This document shows, in pieces, positions 34,163 through 46,245 of a DNA stretch of 64,000 bases. The DNA comes from Myrica gale (lineage: Eukaryota; Streptophyta; Magnoliopsida; Fagales; Myricaceae), in assembly GCA_963930655.1 (NCBI GenBank), contig OZ005606.1, positions 15,664,001 through 15,728,000 on the forward strand. The letters run 5' to 3'. Under the pieces are notes generated by a model. The model saw only the letters and a program-made list of their open reading frames with translations. It did not search any database and was not told where the DNA came from. The translations under genes were made by a program, and so were the position numbers. The first letter of the stretch is position 1, and each line of letters opens with the position of its first letter.

Positions 34163-36120
34163 GGTTACCTAAAGATATGATTACGCAGACCCTGGAAGAA
34201 ATTTTAATTGAAGTAAGTTTTGATTTTGGTAGACTTCCGAATGGAGTTGCCGGAACACCTGATTTTAGTCAGAGGGTCAAATTTTGCCTGAGGAATAGTT
34301 ATTGCTCTTTGATTTCTTAAGGCTTAGGAATTCAAGACAATGAGTTGTTTTGAGAATAATGAATTTTGACATTAGACTTGGTCTGCATTTGAGATTATAC
34401 GAACAGGGAATCGAGGAACTATTGGAGTTTTATACCGCCCAGATAAGGAATTTGTTGATCAATTGTAAGGAGCTTAAGTATGCACTAATGCTCATTTATG
34501 AACAGAGTATGATCTTGGATTAGGAAAGAGATATATCTGAGAAGATATTTTGCGCTAAAGATTGTTGTTATAAGTGCTTATTGATGCCATTAGAATTGAC
34601 CATGGCATAAGAGACATTGAAATGATGATTAGGGTGCTTCGGGGCCATTTAGATTGATTAGTGATTTTCATGATGATACAGTGGTTCATTTGAAGAGTAA
34701 TGTTTGTCGATTGAATTGCAGAAATTAAGTTGAGGAAACTTGACTACCAATTTTTCTAAATGTGGAGGATTACCCGAATGCATGAGTAAATCCACTATAA
34801 TGTAGTCTAATGGTGGTGATCAAATTATAAAGAATGCCTAATTGAAAGTGCGGGGCATATAGTATTAGCTAATTTGATGGTAATGGAGATGGTGGTTTGA
34901 CATCATATTAGGCATGAATTGGTTGACAGCGCATGGTGCTCGTATGAATCGTTATGATGAGGAAAATGAGGGGAGACCGGGTTGTTGTTTCCCATGAATG
35001 GGAAAAAAAAAAAAAAAAAAAAAAAATGGGGCGAAGGCCAGCGAGTATGTCGACCAACTAGGTTGTAAAGAGGTCATGAAGGACTTTTAATCCTGGCAAA
35101 TGATACCGAGAGGGAGGCTGCTACAGTGGAGCAGACCCCAATAGTGAACGAATTTCCCGATGTTTTTCCTAAAGAAATACCTAGGTTACCCCAGATAGAG
35201 AAGTGGAATTTCTAAAGTATCGTATCGAATGGCTCCAGTAGAGCTGAAGGAGCTAAAGGTTCAAATAGAAGAACTTCTGGAGGAAGGGTTTATACGGCCA
35301 AGTGTAAGGTGACTATAAAGAATAGATACACGTTACCTTTATATTGATGACCTGTTCGATTAAGTTATAACAGACATAAGTATCCTCAAAGATTGACTGG
35401 AGATCGAGGTATCATCAGTCGAAGGTGAAGGAAGGAGGTATATCCAAGACGACCTTCAGACACGTTATGGTCACTATGGAATTCTTGGTGATGCCATTGG
35501 GCTGGCCAATACTCCGGCCTCATGTATGGGTTTAATGAACAGGGTGTTCAAGGAGTTCTAAGATAAGTTGTGGTTGTCTTTATAGACGATATTTTGATTT
35601 AATCAAGAAATAAGCATGAACATGAGAAACGTCTAAGGACTGTTCTACAGATTTTCACGGAGAAGAAGTTGTATGCTAAAGTCTCTAAGTGTAAATTTGG
35701 TTGGAGCAAGTCTGATTTTCGGGGCATGTAGTTTCAGGCAAGGGGATTGTCGTGGAACACGGTAAGGTCGATGATGTATCCTAATGGCCAAGGCCAATAA
35801 ATGTGAAGGAAATAAGGAGTTTCCTGGGGTTAACAAGATACTACCGAAGGTTCATCGAGGGGTTTACAAAGATAGTTATACTATTGACATCGTTGATTAA
35901 GAAAAATGTCAAGTTTGAATAGACGTTTGAGTGCGAATAAAATCTTTTGGGATTTTAGACCGAATGGGTACCAGGACGTACCAGTGGCCCTACCTATGTC
36001 TTAGAGTATGAGCCCTTGCACATTAAGGGAACCTTTTTATATGTAGGAGAACCGATAAGGGTTAGCCAAAAGGGTGAAAAAGTTGAGGGCAAAGACCAAA
36101 TTCCGAGGACGGAATTTTTG
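34163..36120 (+). pseudogene. Decayed Tekay-like pol: protease, RT, RNase H start, chromodomain tail
   Basis: Fragments in order, in different frames and split by stops: a protease end FDIILGMNWLTAHGAR (near 34900); RT entry VNEFPDVFPKEIP and [12 protein letters not shown] (35150-35300); FIDDIL with KLYAKVSKCKFGW (35580-35710); RSFLGLTRYYRRFIEGFTKI (about 35815-35875); and a post-integrase PTYVLEYEPLHIKGTF piece (about 35987-36035). RNase H body and integrase are absent. An A run sits at 35008-35026. Confidence 0.88.
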
Positions 36121-36134
36121 TAAGGAGGGGAGGA
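36121..36134 (+). other. Polypurine tract
   Basis: TAAGGAGGGGAGGA abuts the TGTGAG start of the 3' LTR, the usual plus-strand primer position. The wording matches Tekay/Del-type elements as remembered. Confidence 0.88.
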
Positions 36135-39100
36135 TGTGAGACCCCAACTTTTCATGTGCTCTGATTATTGCGGAAGGCAGGTATAGGGGAATTAATCTAA
36201 GTTATGTCCAGGTGAAGATTTCCCCTAGTACTTGGTGCATCTATATTTTTTTTAATTGAATTGGTATGTTGGTTGTAGTTTGTCAATATTGAAGTTGAGT
36301 ATTTGGGTATTTAGTGAAATAATTGGAGGATCATAATTGGGTGTTGGAATAGGAAGATTTTTAGCACCCTGTTTTTAGGTAACATTGCTGTGAGATCCCG
36401 ACCTTACCTTATTGATGTCGTTGTTTATGATTCCCTCAATATGTACGTATGATTAAATGAGTGATTGTTGGTGTAAGTGTCGACACATTAGAGTATAGTG
36501 TCGACACATTAGACTGAAACCCGAAAGTTTACCTTTTCCTGGAGCCCAAAGTGAATTTTGACTAAGTGGTGTAAGTGTCGACACATTAGAGTATAGTGTC
36601 GACACATTAGACTGACACCCGAATGTTTATATTTTTCCGGAAACTAGAGTGGTTTTTACTAAGTGTTGGAAGTGTCGACACCTTGAGTGATGGTGTCGAC
36701 ACATCCAACTAAAACCCGAAAGTGTGCATTTTTCCAGAACTCCCGTGAATTTTGACCAAGTGATGGAAGTGTCGACACCTTGAGTGATGGTGTCGACACA
36801 TCTAACTGAAACCCGAGAGTTTACATTTTTCCCACTTTGGCTAAGTGTTGGAAGTGTCGACACCGTGAGTGATGGTGTCGACACATCCTACTAAATGTGT
36901 TGTAAGTGTCGACACCTTGAGTGATGGTGTCGACACATATAACTAAATCCCTAGAAAATACGTGAGGTGGAATTCATGAGAAAAAGGGGGGAAATAAGGG
37001 AGGGCATCCCTGTCTTTTCTCCCAAGCCCTTTTCGCATTTAACCTCCCTCTCTTTCACGCAGCCTCACATTTCCTTTACCCCAAATCATACCTCCCATGC
37101 CCTAAGTCACCCACCCGAAAAAAAAAAAGAAGGAAGAAGAGAAAGAAGAAGGAAGAAGAGAAAGAAGAAGGAAGAAAAGAAGGAGGAAGAGGAGAGAAGC
37201 AAGGTAAATCCTTGCTGGCCGAAAATCGTGCTACATTCTCTCTCTCTCTCTCTCTATTCTCTTCTTGTTTCCTCTTGTTGGTTGGTTGTGGTTTGATGGT
37301 AGTTTGTCTAAGTAGTTTTCTCCTTGTGATTCATGGATGTTTAGTGTGGATCTATGCATGTTCAAGGTAGATCTTGTAAGTGTTTAAGTGTAGCATAGAT
37401 TTTTACATGAGAACATGTGGAAAAAAAATTGCTAGATCTGAAATGAAGGTTCAAGAGAAAGTGGTTATGTGCTCTAGGTGTTTGATAAAAGACCAAAGGG
37501 AGTGAAATAGATGCAATAACCTTTGTTCTAGTGATGAAATCATTGTTTTTGATTGGAAGTTTTGAGTTGTATGTGTAAAGTCTACGTCTTGTATATGAGG
37601 TTATATGAGGAGGGCACTTGGGGCAAATTTCGTGGGCGTTGGATGATTTTGTACGATGAAGTATGTGTATGACAAAGTATGAGATATTGAATGAGGAATA
37701 AGGACGATTTTGTATGATGAAGCGTGAGTAATTGATTGATTACTCTATACGTCTAGTAAACCTATGAATAACAATGGTATGATCCAATTGTAGGTAAAGG
37801 GGCATTCAACCCACAAGCAAGCAAAGTAAGAGGAGCTTACGTTTGTAAGTGAAAATAGTAAGTAGCAACTTACGCTTTACAAAACTGGAATGATACACAA
37901 CATGTTTTTATGAATAAGCATAACATGTTTATAACCACGCATGATAAGTTATTTCTCAACAAGCATGACATCGTATACGTATTTGTATGAAAGCATGAAA
38001 GAAGTTTTTGTGCAAATAAACATGAAAGGTTTATGAGATATTGTCATTAAGCACGAACTATCAAGAGCATTAGAAACATTTTATGATAAGTTGATTACTC
38101 ATCATCAAGCATGACATGAGCACGTCATGAGCAATTGCATTTGCATTTATTTTTCTCATAAGAAAGAAGGAGAAATTTTATGCAAATGAAAGTACCATTT
38201 TTATGCTACTTTACGTTAAGTTTCAAGTAAGATAATGAACCCAAGTCGGTCGGTACCGTACCAAGTCAAGAAGGTGCATCCATACCGAAGGACGTTTACG
38301 TGAAGGATGGATGTCACCTAGGACACCCATACCGAAGGATGCTTGCAAGAAGGATGGGTAGTCCGGGAGGTATGTGCAATCACACTGAAGGATGCTTGCA
38401 AGAAGGTGTGAACCTCCAAGAGTCGTGTCTAGCCACTGAAGGACATTGAGAAGGTGTGCTAGCTCGACCATATGTAAGGTCTCCAAGGGAAATAGGGGAC
38501 AGTTCCAACGGGAACGCACAACCCTGATGCCAGGGGTAAATGGAGCTCAAGTAGCCCATAGGATAAGAATGGAAAAGATTTTCCAAAAGAAAGAGCTTTA
38601 TAAGTATAAGAGATGTTTTCAAGAGCAAGTGCATGTGCATATGCAATCATGAGGCATACACGTGCATCACGATTCATGATCATGCATGAATTACATATGT
38701 ATACATGATATTTAAAGTTCAAGTTTATGACTATTTCAAGTTAAGGCTCATGATATTTCAAGTTGTACTTGAATTACATTATGTTCAAGTTTATGATTAT
38801 TTCAAGTTTAAGCGCATGCTTATGATTTTAAGTCAAGTGCATGCTTATAATTTTAAGTTCATTATGATATCGAGTTCATGATGATTTCAAGTTTAAAAGC
38901 AAGTGTATGATTTCAAGTTCAAGATTATGAGTGCAAAGAATAAGTTCATGGTTTCAAACTCACGATTTCAAGTTCATATTTGCAAACCATGATTTCAAGC
39001 TCATGTTTTAATTATAATTCCTTACTGAGTCTTTCGACTCACAGATGTTTTCAATTGTATCATTCCAGATAACAATTCAGGTGGGAAAATCTAGAAGAGG

Positions 39101-39638
39101 GACCGATGGGAACGTCCTCATCCCTCTTTGTTGTTCATTAAAGGTTAGATGTAATTTTGAAGAGTCATCATGAGCCTCCGTCGTGTGGTGGTCATGGGTT
39201 ATTCGGACTATTAGAGTTCAAGGTTTTGATGTCTAGTATCAAATCAGAATCAGAAGTTGAAGAGTTCATAGGAAGTACTAGCAGGCATCCTGTGAATGTC
39301 TATGTTATGTGTATAAGGATTCAAGATGTATTACTTATATGTTATGAGTAGGTCCATATAAAGGTTTTGTTGGAATCCCTTAGGACTTGTACTTCAGTCA
39401 TGCAGACATGACATGTAATTTGGATGCTTTCACTATTGCCGTTGTAGTCAATTGTGTAAGTTGAAGTTTATGTAAATCTCTTTGGCCCATCTCTCTCAGT
39501 TGTAGGTGTTTTATGTATTTGTATAAAAAAAAAAAAAAAAAAATCCGCTGCATGATTAAGAGAAACGCTGGAACATTCATTGAGTGGATGTTCGCGGCTG
39601 TCATTAACCCCCTTCGGGCTAGCGTTCGGGGCGTGACA
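36135..39638 (+). repeat. 3' LTR of the Tekay-like element (3504 bp)
   Basis: Partner of 30380-33882. The offset is 5755 up to the single extra T near 38821 and 5756 after it. It carries the same palindrome array (36477-36936) and paired 13-mers. Confidence 0.96.
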
Positions 39639-40340
39639 AACCTTGTGTCTACAAGAAGGTTAGTGGGAGTGTTATTACCTTTTTAGTTCTTTACGTGGAT
39701 GACATACTACTCATTGAGAATGATGTATGGGCTTTGTCATCTGTGAAAATTTGGTTGTCTAACCAATTTTCAATGGAAGACCTTGGGGAAGCATCCTGCA
39801 TACTCGGGATCAAAGTGTTTAGAGACCGAAAGAAGAGATTATTGAGTCTCTCACAGGTCAATTATATTGACAGGATATTGGCTAGATTTAGCATGGTAAA
39901 TTCCAAGAAAGGGTTTCTACCCTTTAGACATGGAATTCATCTCTCTAAGCAAATGTATCCAAAAACACCTGAAGAAAGAGAGAAGATGAGTAATTGCCAT
40001 TATGCTTCGGCTGTAGGGAGTCTCATGTATGCTATGCTTTGCATTAGGCCTGATATCAGTCACGCAATTAGCGTTGTGAGTAGATATCAATCTAATCCAG
40101 GTCCAGAACATTGGTCAGTAGCGAAACATATCCTCGGGTATTTGAGAAATACAAAACACTATTTCTTAGTGTATGAAAGTGAGGATTTGTCTGTCCAGGG
40201 GATATACAGATTTGGATTTTCAATCAGACATTGATGATAGAAGATCTACATCCAAATCTGTGTTTACAAAGCCTTTATCTCAGAAAGTGTATGAGAAATA
40301 TATTAAGGATATGTTTTTGAGATATATGTATGATTGGGCT
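39639..40340 (+). pseudogene. Copia pol fragment: rest of reverse transcriptase, RNase H deleted
   Basis: It resumes after the insertion with VYKK, then LYVDDILLIEND (YVDD active site), FSMEDLGEASCILGIK, YASAVGSLMYAMLCIRPDI and HILGYLRNTKHY. Near 40225-40275 the text jumps from DDRRSTSKSVFT-type sequence straight to KPLSQKVYEKYIKDM...DWA and a stop. About 100 residues of RNase H are missing in one step. Frameshifts occur at about 40195-40235. Confidence 0.9.
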
Positions 40341-41124
40341 TGACCATTTATTTATTATTTGATAATAAAAGTTTATTTGTTTCTCACATATATTATTGTT
40401 GTTATGGGTTTATACGTAACATGAGATGTTATGTATGTAAATTTGTTCAGGTAACATTGTAGAAAAATAATGCTAGAGATTAAAGAATCAAAGGCAGGAA
40501 ATAATGATTTTTTAGTTCCTTCTAAGCCTGAAAGTGTTCTAGACTTTTGTAACATAAAGTCTACACTTGTTGTGCCGAGAATGATTGATTCCATCATTGA
40601 GGTATGACCTTAAGTAGACGAGTGAGTGTCATGTAACAAGTACATACACTGAACATGATCCGATTAAGAACACCTTTTGGAAATGATCACTGTCAGGTTA
40701 AAAGTTGTTCTATCACAATTCGGTAATGTCCTTAGACCTGAGAGGTTTGTATTTATTCATGAATTGTGTACACAGCTTTGAAATTATCAACCGGTGATGT
40801 TCATTCAAGACTATATCTGGACATGTTGGGTTGTGTGTATGATGATTGAGTGATATGAATGTTCAACAAGGAATCCACCAGTCTTTTGGAAAGACAGTAT
40901 ATTCAGTTATTGTTCATGAAAGAGTTGGACCAAAAGAATCTGGCCGGAGTGTTTTACAAAACTATTTTATGAATACATAAAAGTATATGATATATATTTC
41001 AAAATTGTTTTATGGTCCAACTGAGTTATGAACTAAGAAATCAAATTTACATGAGATAGGGACATGACGGTGATATTTGGTTCTGAGAGCAAGTGGAAGA
41101 TTGTTAGAATTATGTACCCTTGAT
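40341..41124 (+). mobile_element. Copia 3' untranslated region, purine tract and start of the 3' LTR
   Basis: No ORF. GAGCAAGTGGAAGATT precedes TGTTAGAATTATG at 41102, the typical copia purine tract/LTR junction. The LTR is cut off after about 23 bp by the next repeat at 41125. Sequence at 40860-41000 resembles 43200-43330 in reverse. Confidence 0.65.
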
Positions 41125-42793
41125 ATTGACTTCCTTGGGCTTCCTCCACTATTCTCCAAATAGCGAATACACCTTAGATCCACTCTCAAAGCTATTGACT
41201 TCCTTGGGCTTCCTCCACTATTCTCCAAATAGCGAATACACCTTAGCTTCCCGGGTGCTAAGGAACCTTTACAAAGTGTTTTCCGAGCTTACACTTCAAT
41301 TCTCTCTCACAAAGCCTCACAACTTAGAGGATTTCTTCTACTCTCACAAGTAGGACCAAGTGTTTTCCCAACACTCAAATGTTTTACAAAGGATGGTTAC
41401 AATGAAGGCTCTCTAAGCCGAATGAGTAAATGAGGCACACAAACATAGAATGGCTCTCTAAGCCAAATAAGCAAATGAGGCACACAAATATGGAATGACT
41501 CTCTAAGCCAAATATTCAATTGTAAATCTCACAACATGTGAAATGGCTCTCTAAGCCAAATTATCAAATGGAAAGCCCAATAGAGTGCAAGAAGATAAGA
41601 TTATTAAAGGAACTCTAGAGTTTGGAAGATATGAGCACAAGCCTTTTTGGTAGATGTGGTTTTCCCTCTTCTTCAAATCACTTTCTCTCTCTAGAAGCCA
41701 GGGCAAAGAGAACTTGCAAGTGTGTTGTCCCTTCTTCAAGAAATCTCTTACTCTTTGGAGGCTAGGTCGTCAATGATGAGCAAATAGAGGAAGATTGAAC
41801 AATGAAAGCTTTGATCTTAGAAGAATCAGCAAGTAATTTCTTTGGATCTAGCTTTCTCTCTCTTTGGAAGGATAGATGTTGAAAGATGATGCAACTCTCT
41901 CTTCTTCAAGAAACTTCTCTTCCTTTGAAGGCTGGCTTGTCAATGATAAGCAAGAGGAGAAGATTTGAAAATGAGAGCTCCAGACTTGAAAAAATCAGCA
42001 AATGGATTCTTTGGATCTTGACTTTTTCTCTCTCTAGATATTGCGATGTTGATCGAGCTCCAGTCTTCTCTCTCAATCTCGTTCTCTTTATAAACCTAGA
42101 TCTTCAACGGTCATCAAGTATAACAATAATACCGTTGGAGGGGTTTAAAAGACATTTAAATTATTAAAGGAGAGCTGGCGTGGTTTCCAGGAAAACTGAA
42201 ATTTCGCACAATGTGTCGACACATTGATTATATATGCTGACACATTGAACTTGGTCTTGAAATGAAAACTCTCGAGTGTTAGTTCAATGTGTCGACACTA
42301 TGGTCCAATGTGTCGACACTTCCAACACTTAGCCAAAAAATCATTTTGAATGCCAGAAAATGTAAACTCTCGGGTGTTAGTTCAATGTGTCGACACTTCC
42401 AACACTTAGTCAAAAAATCATTTTGAATTGCTTGAAATCTTAGTCAAAAAATCATTTTGAATTGCTTGAAATGTAAACTCTCAGGTGTTAGTGCAATGTG
42501 TCGACACCATCACTCAATGAGTCGACACTTATAAGTGCTGGAGAGTTTTTCAGCAACTTCAAAGTGTTCAATCCATTCCAAAACTTCTTTAAACACCTAC
42601 AATATGAAAAATTGATCTTATCAACTTATGTAAAGGTGTTCAAGTGCACTTAGAATTATTTTAGTGAGTGAAACCTCAATCCTTTTTAAAATACAAATTG
42701 GAAATTATGGATTGACAATGTAAAATCTAAAAGTCTTTGAAACTTAGAATATTTTGTTATCATCAAAATCATTTATAGATTGTTTGTAAAACA
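41125..42793 (-). mobile_element. Truncated copia-type LTR (minus orientation) with palindrome array
   Basis: Read on the minus strand, it starts TGTTTTAC, has GATTTTGATGATAACAAA (a start phrase of this LTR type), then the GTGTCGACAC array, and ends inside the AGTGGAGGAAGCCCAAGG block. That block is duplicated with a 69 bp step (41125 and 41194). The final CAATTCACC part is missing. It is related to the inverted pair at 43486-45512. Confidence 0.7.
42210..42540 (-). repeat. GTGTCGACAC array in a copia-type LTR
   Basis: Intact palindromes lie near 42213, 42286, 42307, 42387 and 42497, with degenerate partners ATGCTGACAC (near 42234) and GAGTCGACAC (near 42518). The three pairs again have an 11 bp spacer (21 bp step). 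One spacer, CATCACTCAAT, is the reverse complement of the gypsy LTR spacer with one difference. The flanking words (AAGTGTTGG, GAGTTTACAT, ACACC-GAGAG) are also shared. Confidence 0.9.
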
Positions 42794-42839
42794 ACCTTGG
42801 GCTGACAGCTATCATTTTATATAAAAACCTAGCAGTGAT

Positions 42840-43485
42840 GGTGCGTTGAATCGTTAGGGATCTCATATCTCGGCCGTAGAATCACATGTAAAAACTTTTT
42901 TTTCCATTAACTCTCTTATATTCTTTTATTCTGATTTTTACTCTTCTACTAATTGTAATAATGTCCATCAACATATTACAATTTACCCCAGAGTATTTGA
43001 GATTAATTTATGAAATCCCTTATGCTAACATTATTCGTTTATTTATCCTTACACCATACTATATTCCACATGAGCCAATAGGACCGGAATCATATCACCG
43101 ATTAAATCTCAAACTTATATAATTCTCAATTCACAATCTGTAACTCGTTGGACTATCAATTATTTCGAAAACAATTTCACAAATAAATATATATAATATA
43201 TATTAATTTCGAAAAACATTTTCACAAAATACCATTGGGCAATGGATTATTTTATAGTCCAACCATATACAGATATACTGAATACACTGCCTCATCAAGA
43301 GACTGGTGGATTTCTTACTGAGCATTTATACAAACCACATTTATTATGTACAAGACCCAAGATTATCTGAAATATTTGACCTAGAAATATCATCACCAAA
43401 TGACTCGGTCAAAGCAAAAATACACAATAAATAGATCCGTATAAACCTCTCAAGTCTAAGGATAAAATAAACCGATTGTGTTGTG
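42840..43485 (-). mobile_element. Copia LTR/3' fragment (minus orientation)
   Basis: In reverse it matches the copia leader near 28873-29060 at one end and the copia 3' region (40860-41000, a CCACCAGTCT word and a TCCAAC word) at the other. It matches 17930-18561 along its length. No ORF. Confidence 0.55.
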
Positions 43486-45512
43486 TGAGTCTAAATAACA
43501 ACCCAAGAGGGGTGAATTGAGTTTATAAAAAACTTAGTCCTTTTTTTATAAAAACCCAGATATGAAAAACACCATTTTTTAACAATTAAAAATGAAGATA
43601 TGAATGTGTATAATGCTAAGCAAAATATAAGCAATAATGATAAAGCTTAAAGCACCAAAAATATGGATATGAAACGAATAATAAGAGAGAGAAAGAGACA
43701 ACACCGCAATTTTAGGTGTTCAGCCAACACTTGCTTATGTCCACCCCCAAGGCTATTGATTTCCTTGGGCTTCCTTCACTATTCTCCAAATAGCAAATAC
43801 ACCTTAACTTCTGAGGTGCTAATGAACTTTTACAAAGCGTTTTTCGAGCTTACGCTTTAACTCTCTTCACAAATCTCAAAACCCAAGTGATTTCTTCTAC
43901 TCTCATAAGTAGGACCAAGTGTTTTCCCAACACTCAAATATTTTACAAAAGATGGGTACAATGGAGAATGGCTCTCTACGCCAAATAAGTAAGTGATAAG
44001 TGATAAGCTCAAAACGTGTGGAATGACTTTCTAAGCTAAATCAACAAGTGAAAAGCTCAATAGAGTGCAAGAAGACAAGATTATTGAATGAAAGGTAAAG
44101 TTTGGAAGGTGTGAGCAAAAGGCAAGCAACATCCGAAAAGATTGCCTTGTTCTTTACCACATCCCCAGATTCATGTGTGAGCACAAGCCTTTTTTGGTAG
44201 ATGCAGTTTTCCCTTTTCTTCAAAGCACTTTCTCTCTCTAGAAATTAGGGCAAGAGTAATAGCAAGTATGTTGTCTCTTCTTCAAGAAATCTCTCTCTCT
44301 TTAGAGGCTAGGTAGTCAATGAAGAGCACGAGGAGAAGATTCAACAATGAAAGCTTTTGTCTTGAACGAATCAGCAGGTGATTTCTTTGGATCTAGCTTT
44401 CTCTCTCTTTGGAGGGATAGATTTTGAATGATGATGCAACTCCTTATTCTTCAAGAAATTTCTCTCCCTTTGAAGGCCAATTCGTCAATGATGAGCAAGA
44501 GGAGAAGATTTGACAATGAAGCTATGGTCTTGACAACCCAGCCTTCAAAGGAAGAGAAATTTCTTGAAGAAGAGAGAGTTGCATCATCATTCAACATCTA
44601 TCCTTCCAAAGAGAGAGAAAGCTAGATCTAAAGTTTCCATTTGCTGATTCTTCCAAGATCAAAGCTCCCATTGTTCAATACTCTTCTATTGCTCATCATT
44701 GATGACCTAGCCTCCAAAGAGTGAGAGATTTCTTGAAGAAAGGACAACACACTTGCAATCACTCCTTGCCCTAGCTTCTAGAGAGAGAAAGTGTTTTGAA
44801 GAAGAGGGAAAATCGTTTCTACCAAAAAGGCTTGTGCTCACATCTTCCATACTCTAGATTTCCTTTTAGAATATAATCTTCTTGCACTCTATTGAGCTTT
44901 GCATTTGATAATTTGGCTTAGAGAGCCATTCCACATGTTGTGAGATTTACAATTGCATATTTGGCTTAGAGAGTCATTCCATATTTGTGTGCCTCATTTG
45001 CTCATCCGGCTTAGAGAGCCTTCCTTGTAGCCATTATTTGTGAAACCTTTGAGTGTTGAGAAAACACTTGGTCCTACTTGTGAGAGTAGAAGAAATCATC
45101 TAGGTTGTGAGGATTTGTGAGAGTGAGTTAAAGTGTAAGCTCGTAAAACACTTTGTAAAGGTTACTTAGCACCCAGGAAACTAAGGTGTATTCGCTATTT
45201 GGGGAATAGTGGAGGAAGCCCAAGGAAGTCAATAGCCTTGGGGGTGGACGTAGGCACGTGTTGGCTGAACTACCTAAAAATACGGTGTTATCTCTCTAAC
45301 TCTATTTTGCTTATCATTCGTTTCATATCCATATTTGTGATGCTTTATAATTCATTATTCATTGCTTATATTTAGCTTTTCATTTAGTATATTAAGATCT
45401 GAATTTTTATTCCTAGAGAAATAGTGTTTTTCAGATCTGAGTTTTAATCGAAAAAGGGGTAAACTTTTGTTAAACCAAATTCACCTCCCTCTTGGGCTGT
45501 TATTTAGACTCA
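43486..45512. repeat. Large inverted repeat of two truncated copia-type LTRs
   Basis: The left arm is 43486 to about 44480 (LTR in minus orientation) and the right arm about 44535-45512 (plus orientation), with about 50 bp between. The outer ends are GTGAGTCTAAATAACA and TGTTATTTAGACTCAT. Both arms carry the CCAAGGCTATTGA/TCAATAGCCTTGG block and GGCTCTCTA/TAGAGAGCC repeats. By eye the arms are about 85-88 percent alike. A transcript through it would fold into a 1 kb stem. Confidence 0.82.
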
Positions 45513-45639
45513 TAGAGACACATTTTCGAAAGATTTGATCAGAACAATATTTAAACAAGTAAGGATCATTATAGAAAAAAATATTTAACCTCAGATTTGA
45601 ATTTTCAAATGTCCTGAATGCTTCAATGGGATGGTGTCT

Positions 45640-46245
45640 GTCCTGTCACCAAGAAATTTACAATATCAGCATATTAAGACAAAGTATCAATGGATAAAAG
45701 TTGTTCATCATGGAATGGATTAGAAATAGGAAGTGAATGAGTATTGGGAACCATCTCAATAGTGAGTCTAGATAAGTGTTGACAACCACATTCTCAACTC
45801 CTTTCTTGTCACTAAGGATCCATGCCATCGGGAACCATCTCAATAATGGAAGAATCCATCGATCAAGCCTTGGTTTAGAATCTTGTTTTGATAACAAGTA
45901 TTTCAACACCGCATGGTCAGTGAAAATAAGAACAGGTGATCCAATGATGCATGCTATGAATTTCTCCAATGCAAATACTGCAACAAGTAACTTGCATAGT
46001 AAATGACAGAAAGCAGTTTATCTTTTATTTGTCCTAAAACAACACCCATACCATAATCAGTAGCATCACACATTATCTCAAAAGGAAGTGACCAATCAGG
46101 GAGTATCATCATGCATTTATAAATGACACAAAGACTTAGAGATAGCTAAATTTTTTAATAAATCTTGACTCACTCTAAAAGGAGCAGCACAAATGCTATC
46201 TCAAGTATATGAGTTCTATCGTGTAATAATTAGCCCAAAAGGACA
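45640..46245 (-). pseudogene. Athila-like gypsy RNase H fragment
   Basis: The minus-strand frame reads a CDASDY-like region in broken frames, then EKFIACIIGSPVLIFTDHAVLKYLLSKQDSKPRLDRW and DKKGVENVV (written here in pieces). This is the RNase H motif set of Athila elements as remembered. Frameshifts follow VVNTYLDSLL. It is separated from its RT part (47735-48600) by 1.5 kb of foreign sequence. Confidence 0.85.

Larger units (their letters stand above)
30380..39638 (+). mobile_element. Complete but non-autonomous Tekay-like (Ty3/gypsy chromovirus) element, family B
   Basis: It is 9259 bp long with LTRs 30380-33882 and 36135-39638, beginning TGTGAGACCCC and ending GGGGCGTGACA. The perfect 5 bp target duplication is AACCT (30375-30379 and 39639-39643). 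A primer site TGGTATCAGAG follows the 5' LTR and a purine tract precedes the 3' LTR. The LTRs make up three quarters of the element. The 2.25 kb interior holds only decayed pieces of gag, protease, RT and a C-terminal chromodomain region, with no integrase core. The element sits inside the copia RT gene. Its amplification must have used proteins from another element (inference). Confidence 0.96.
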
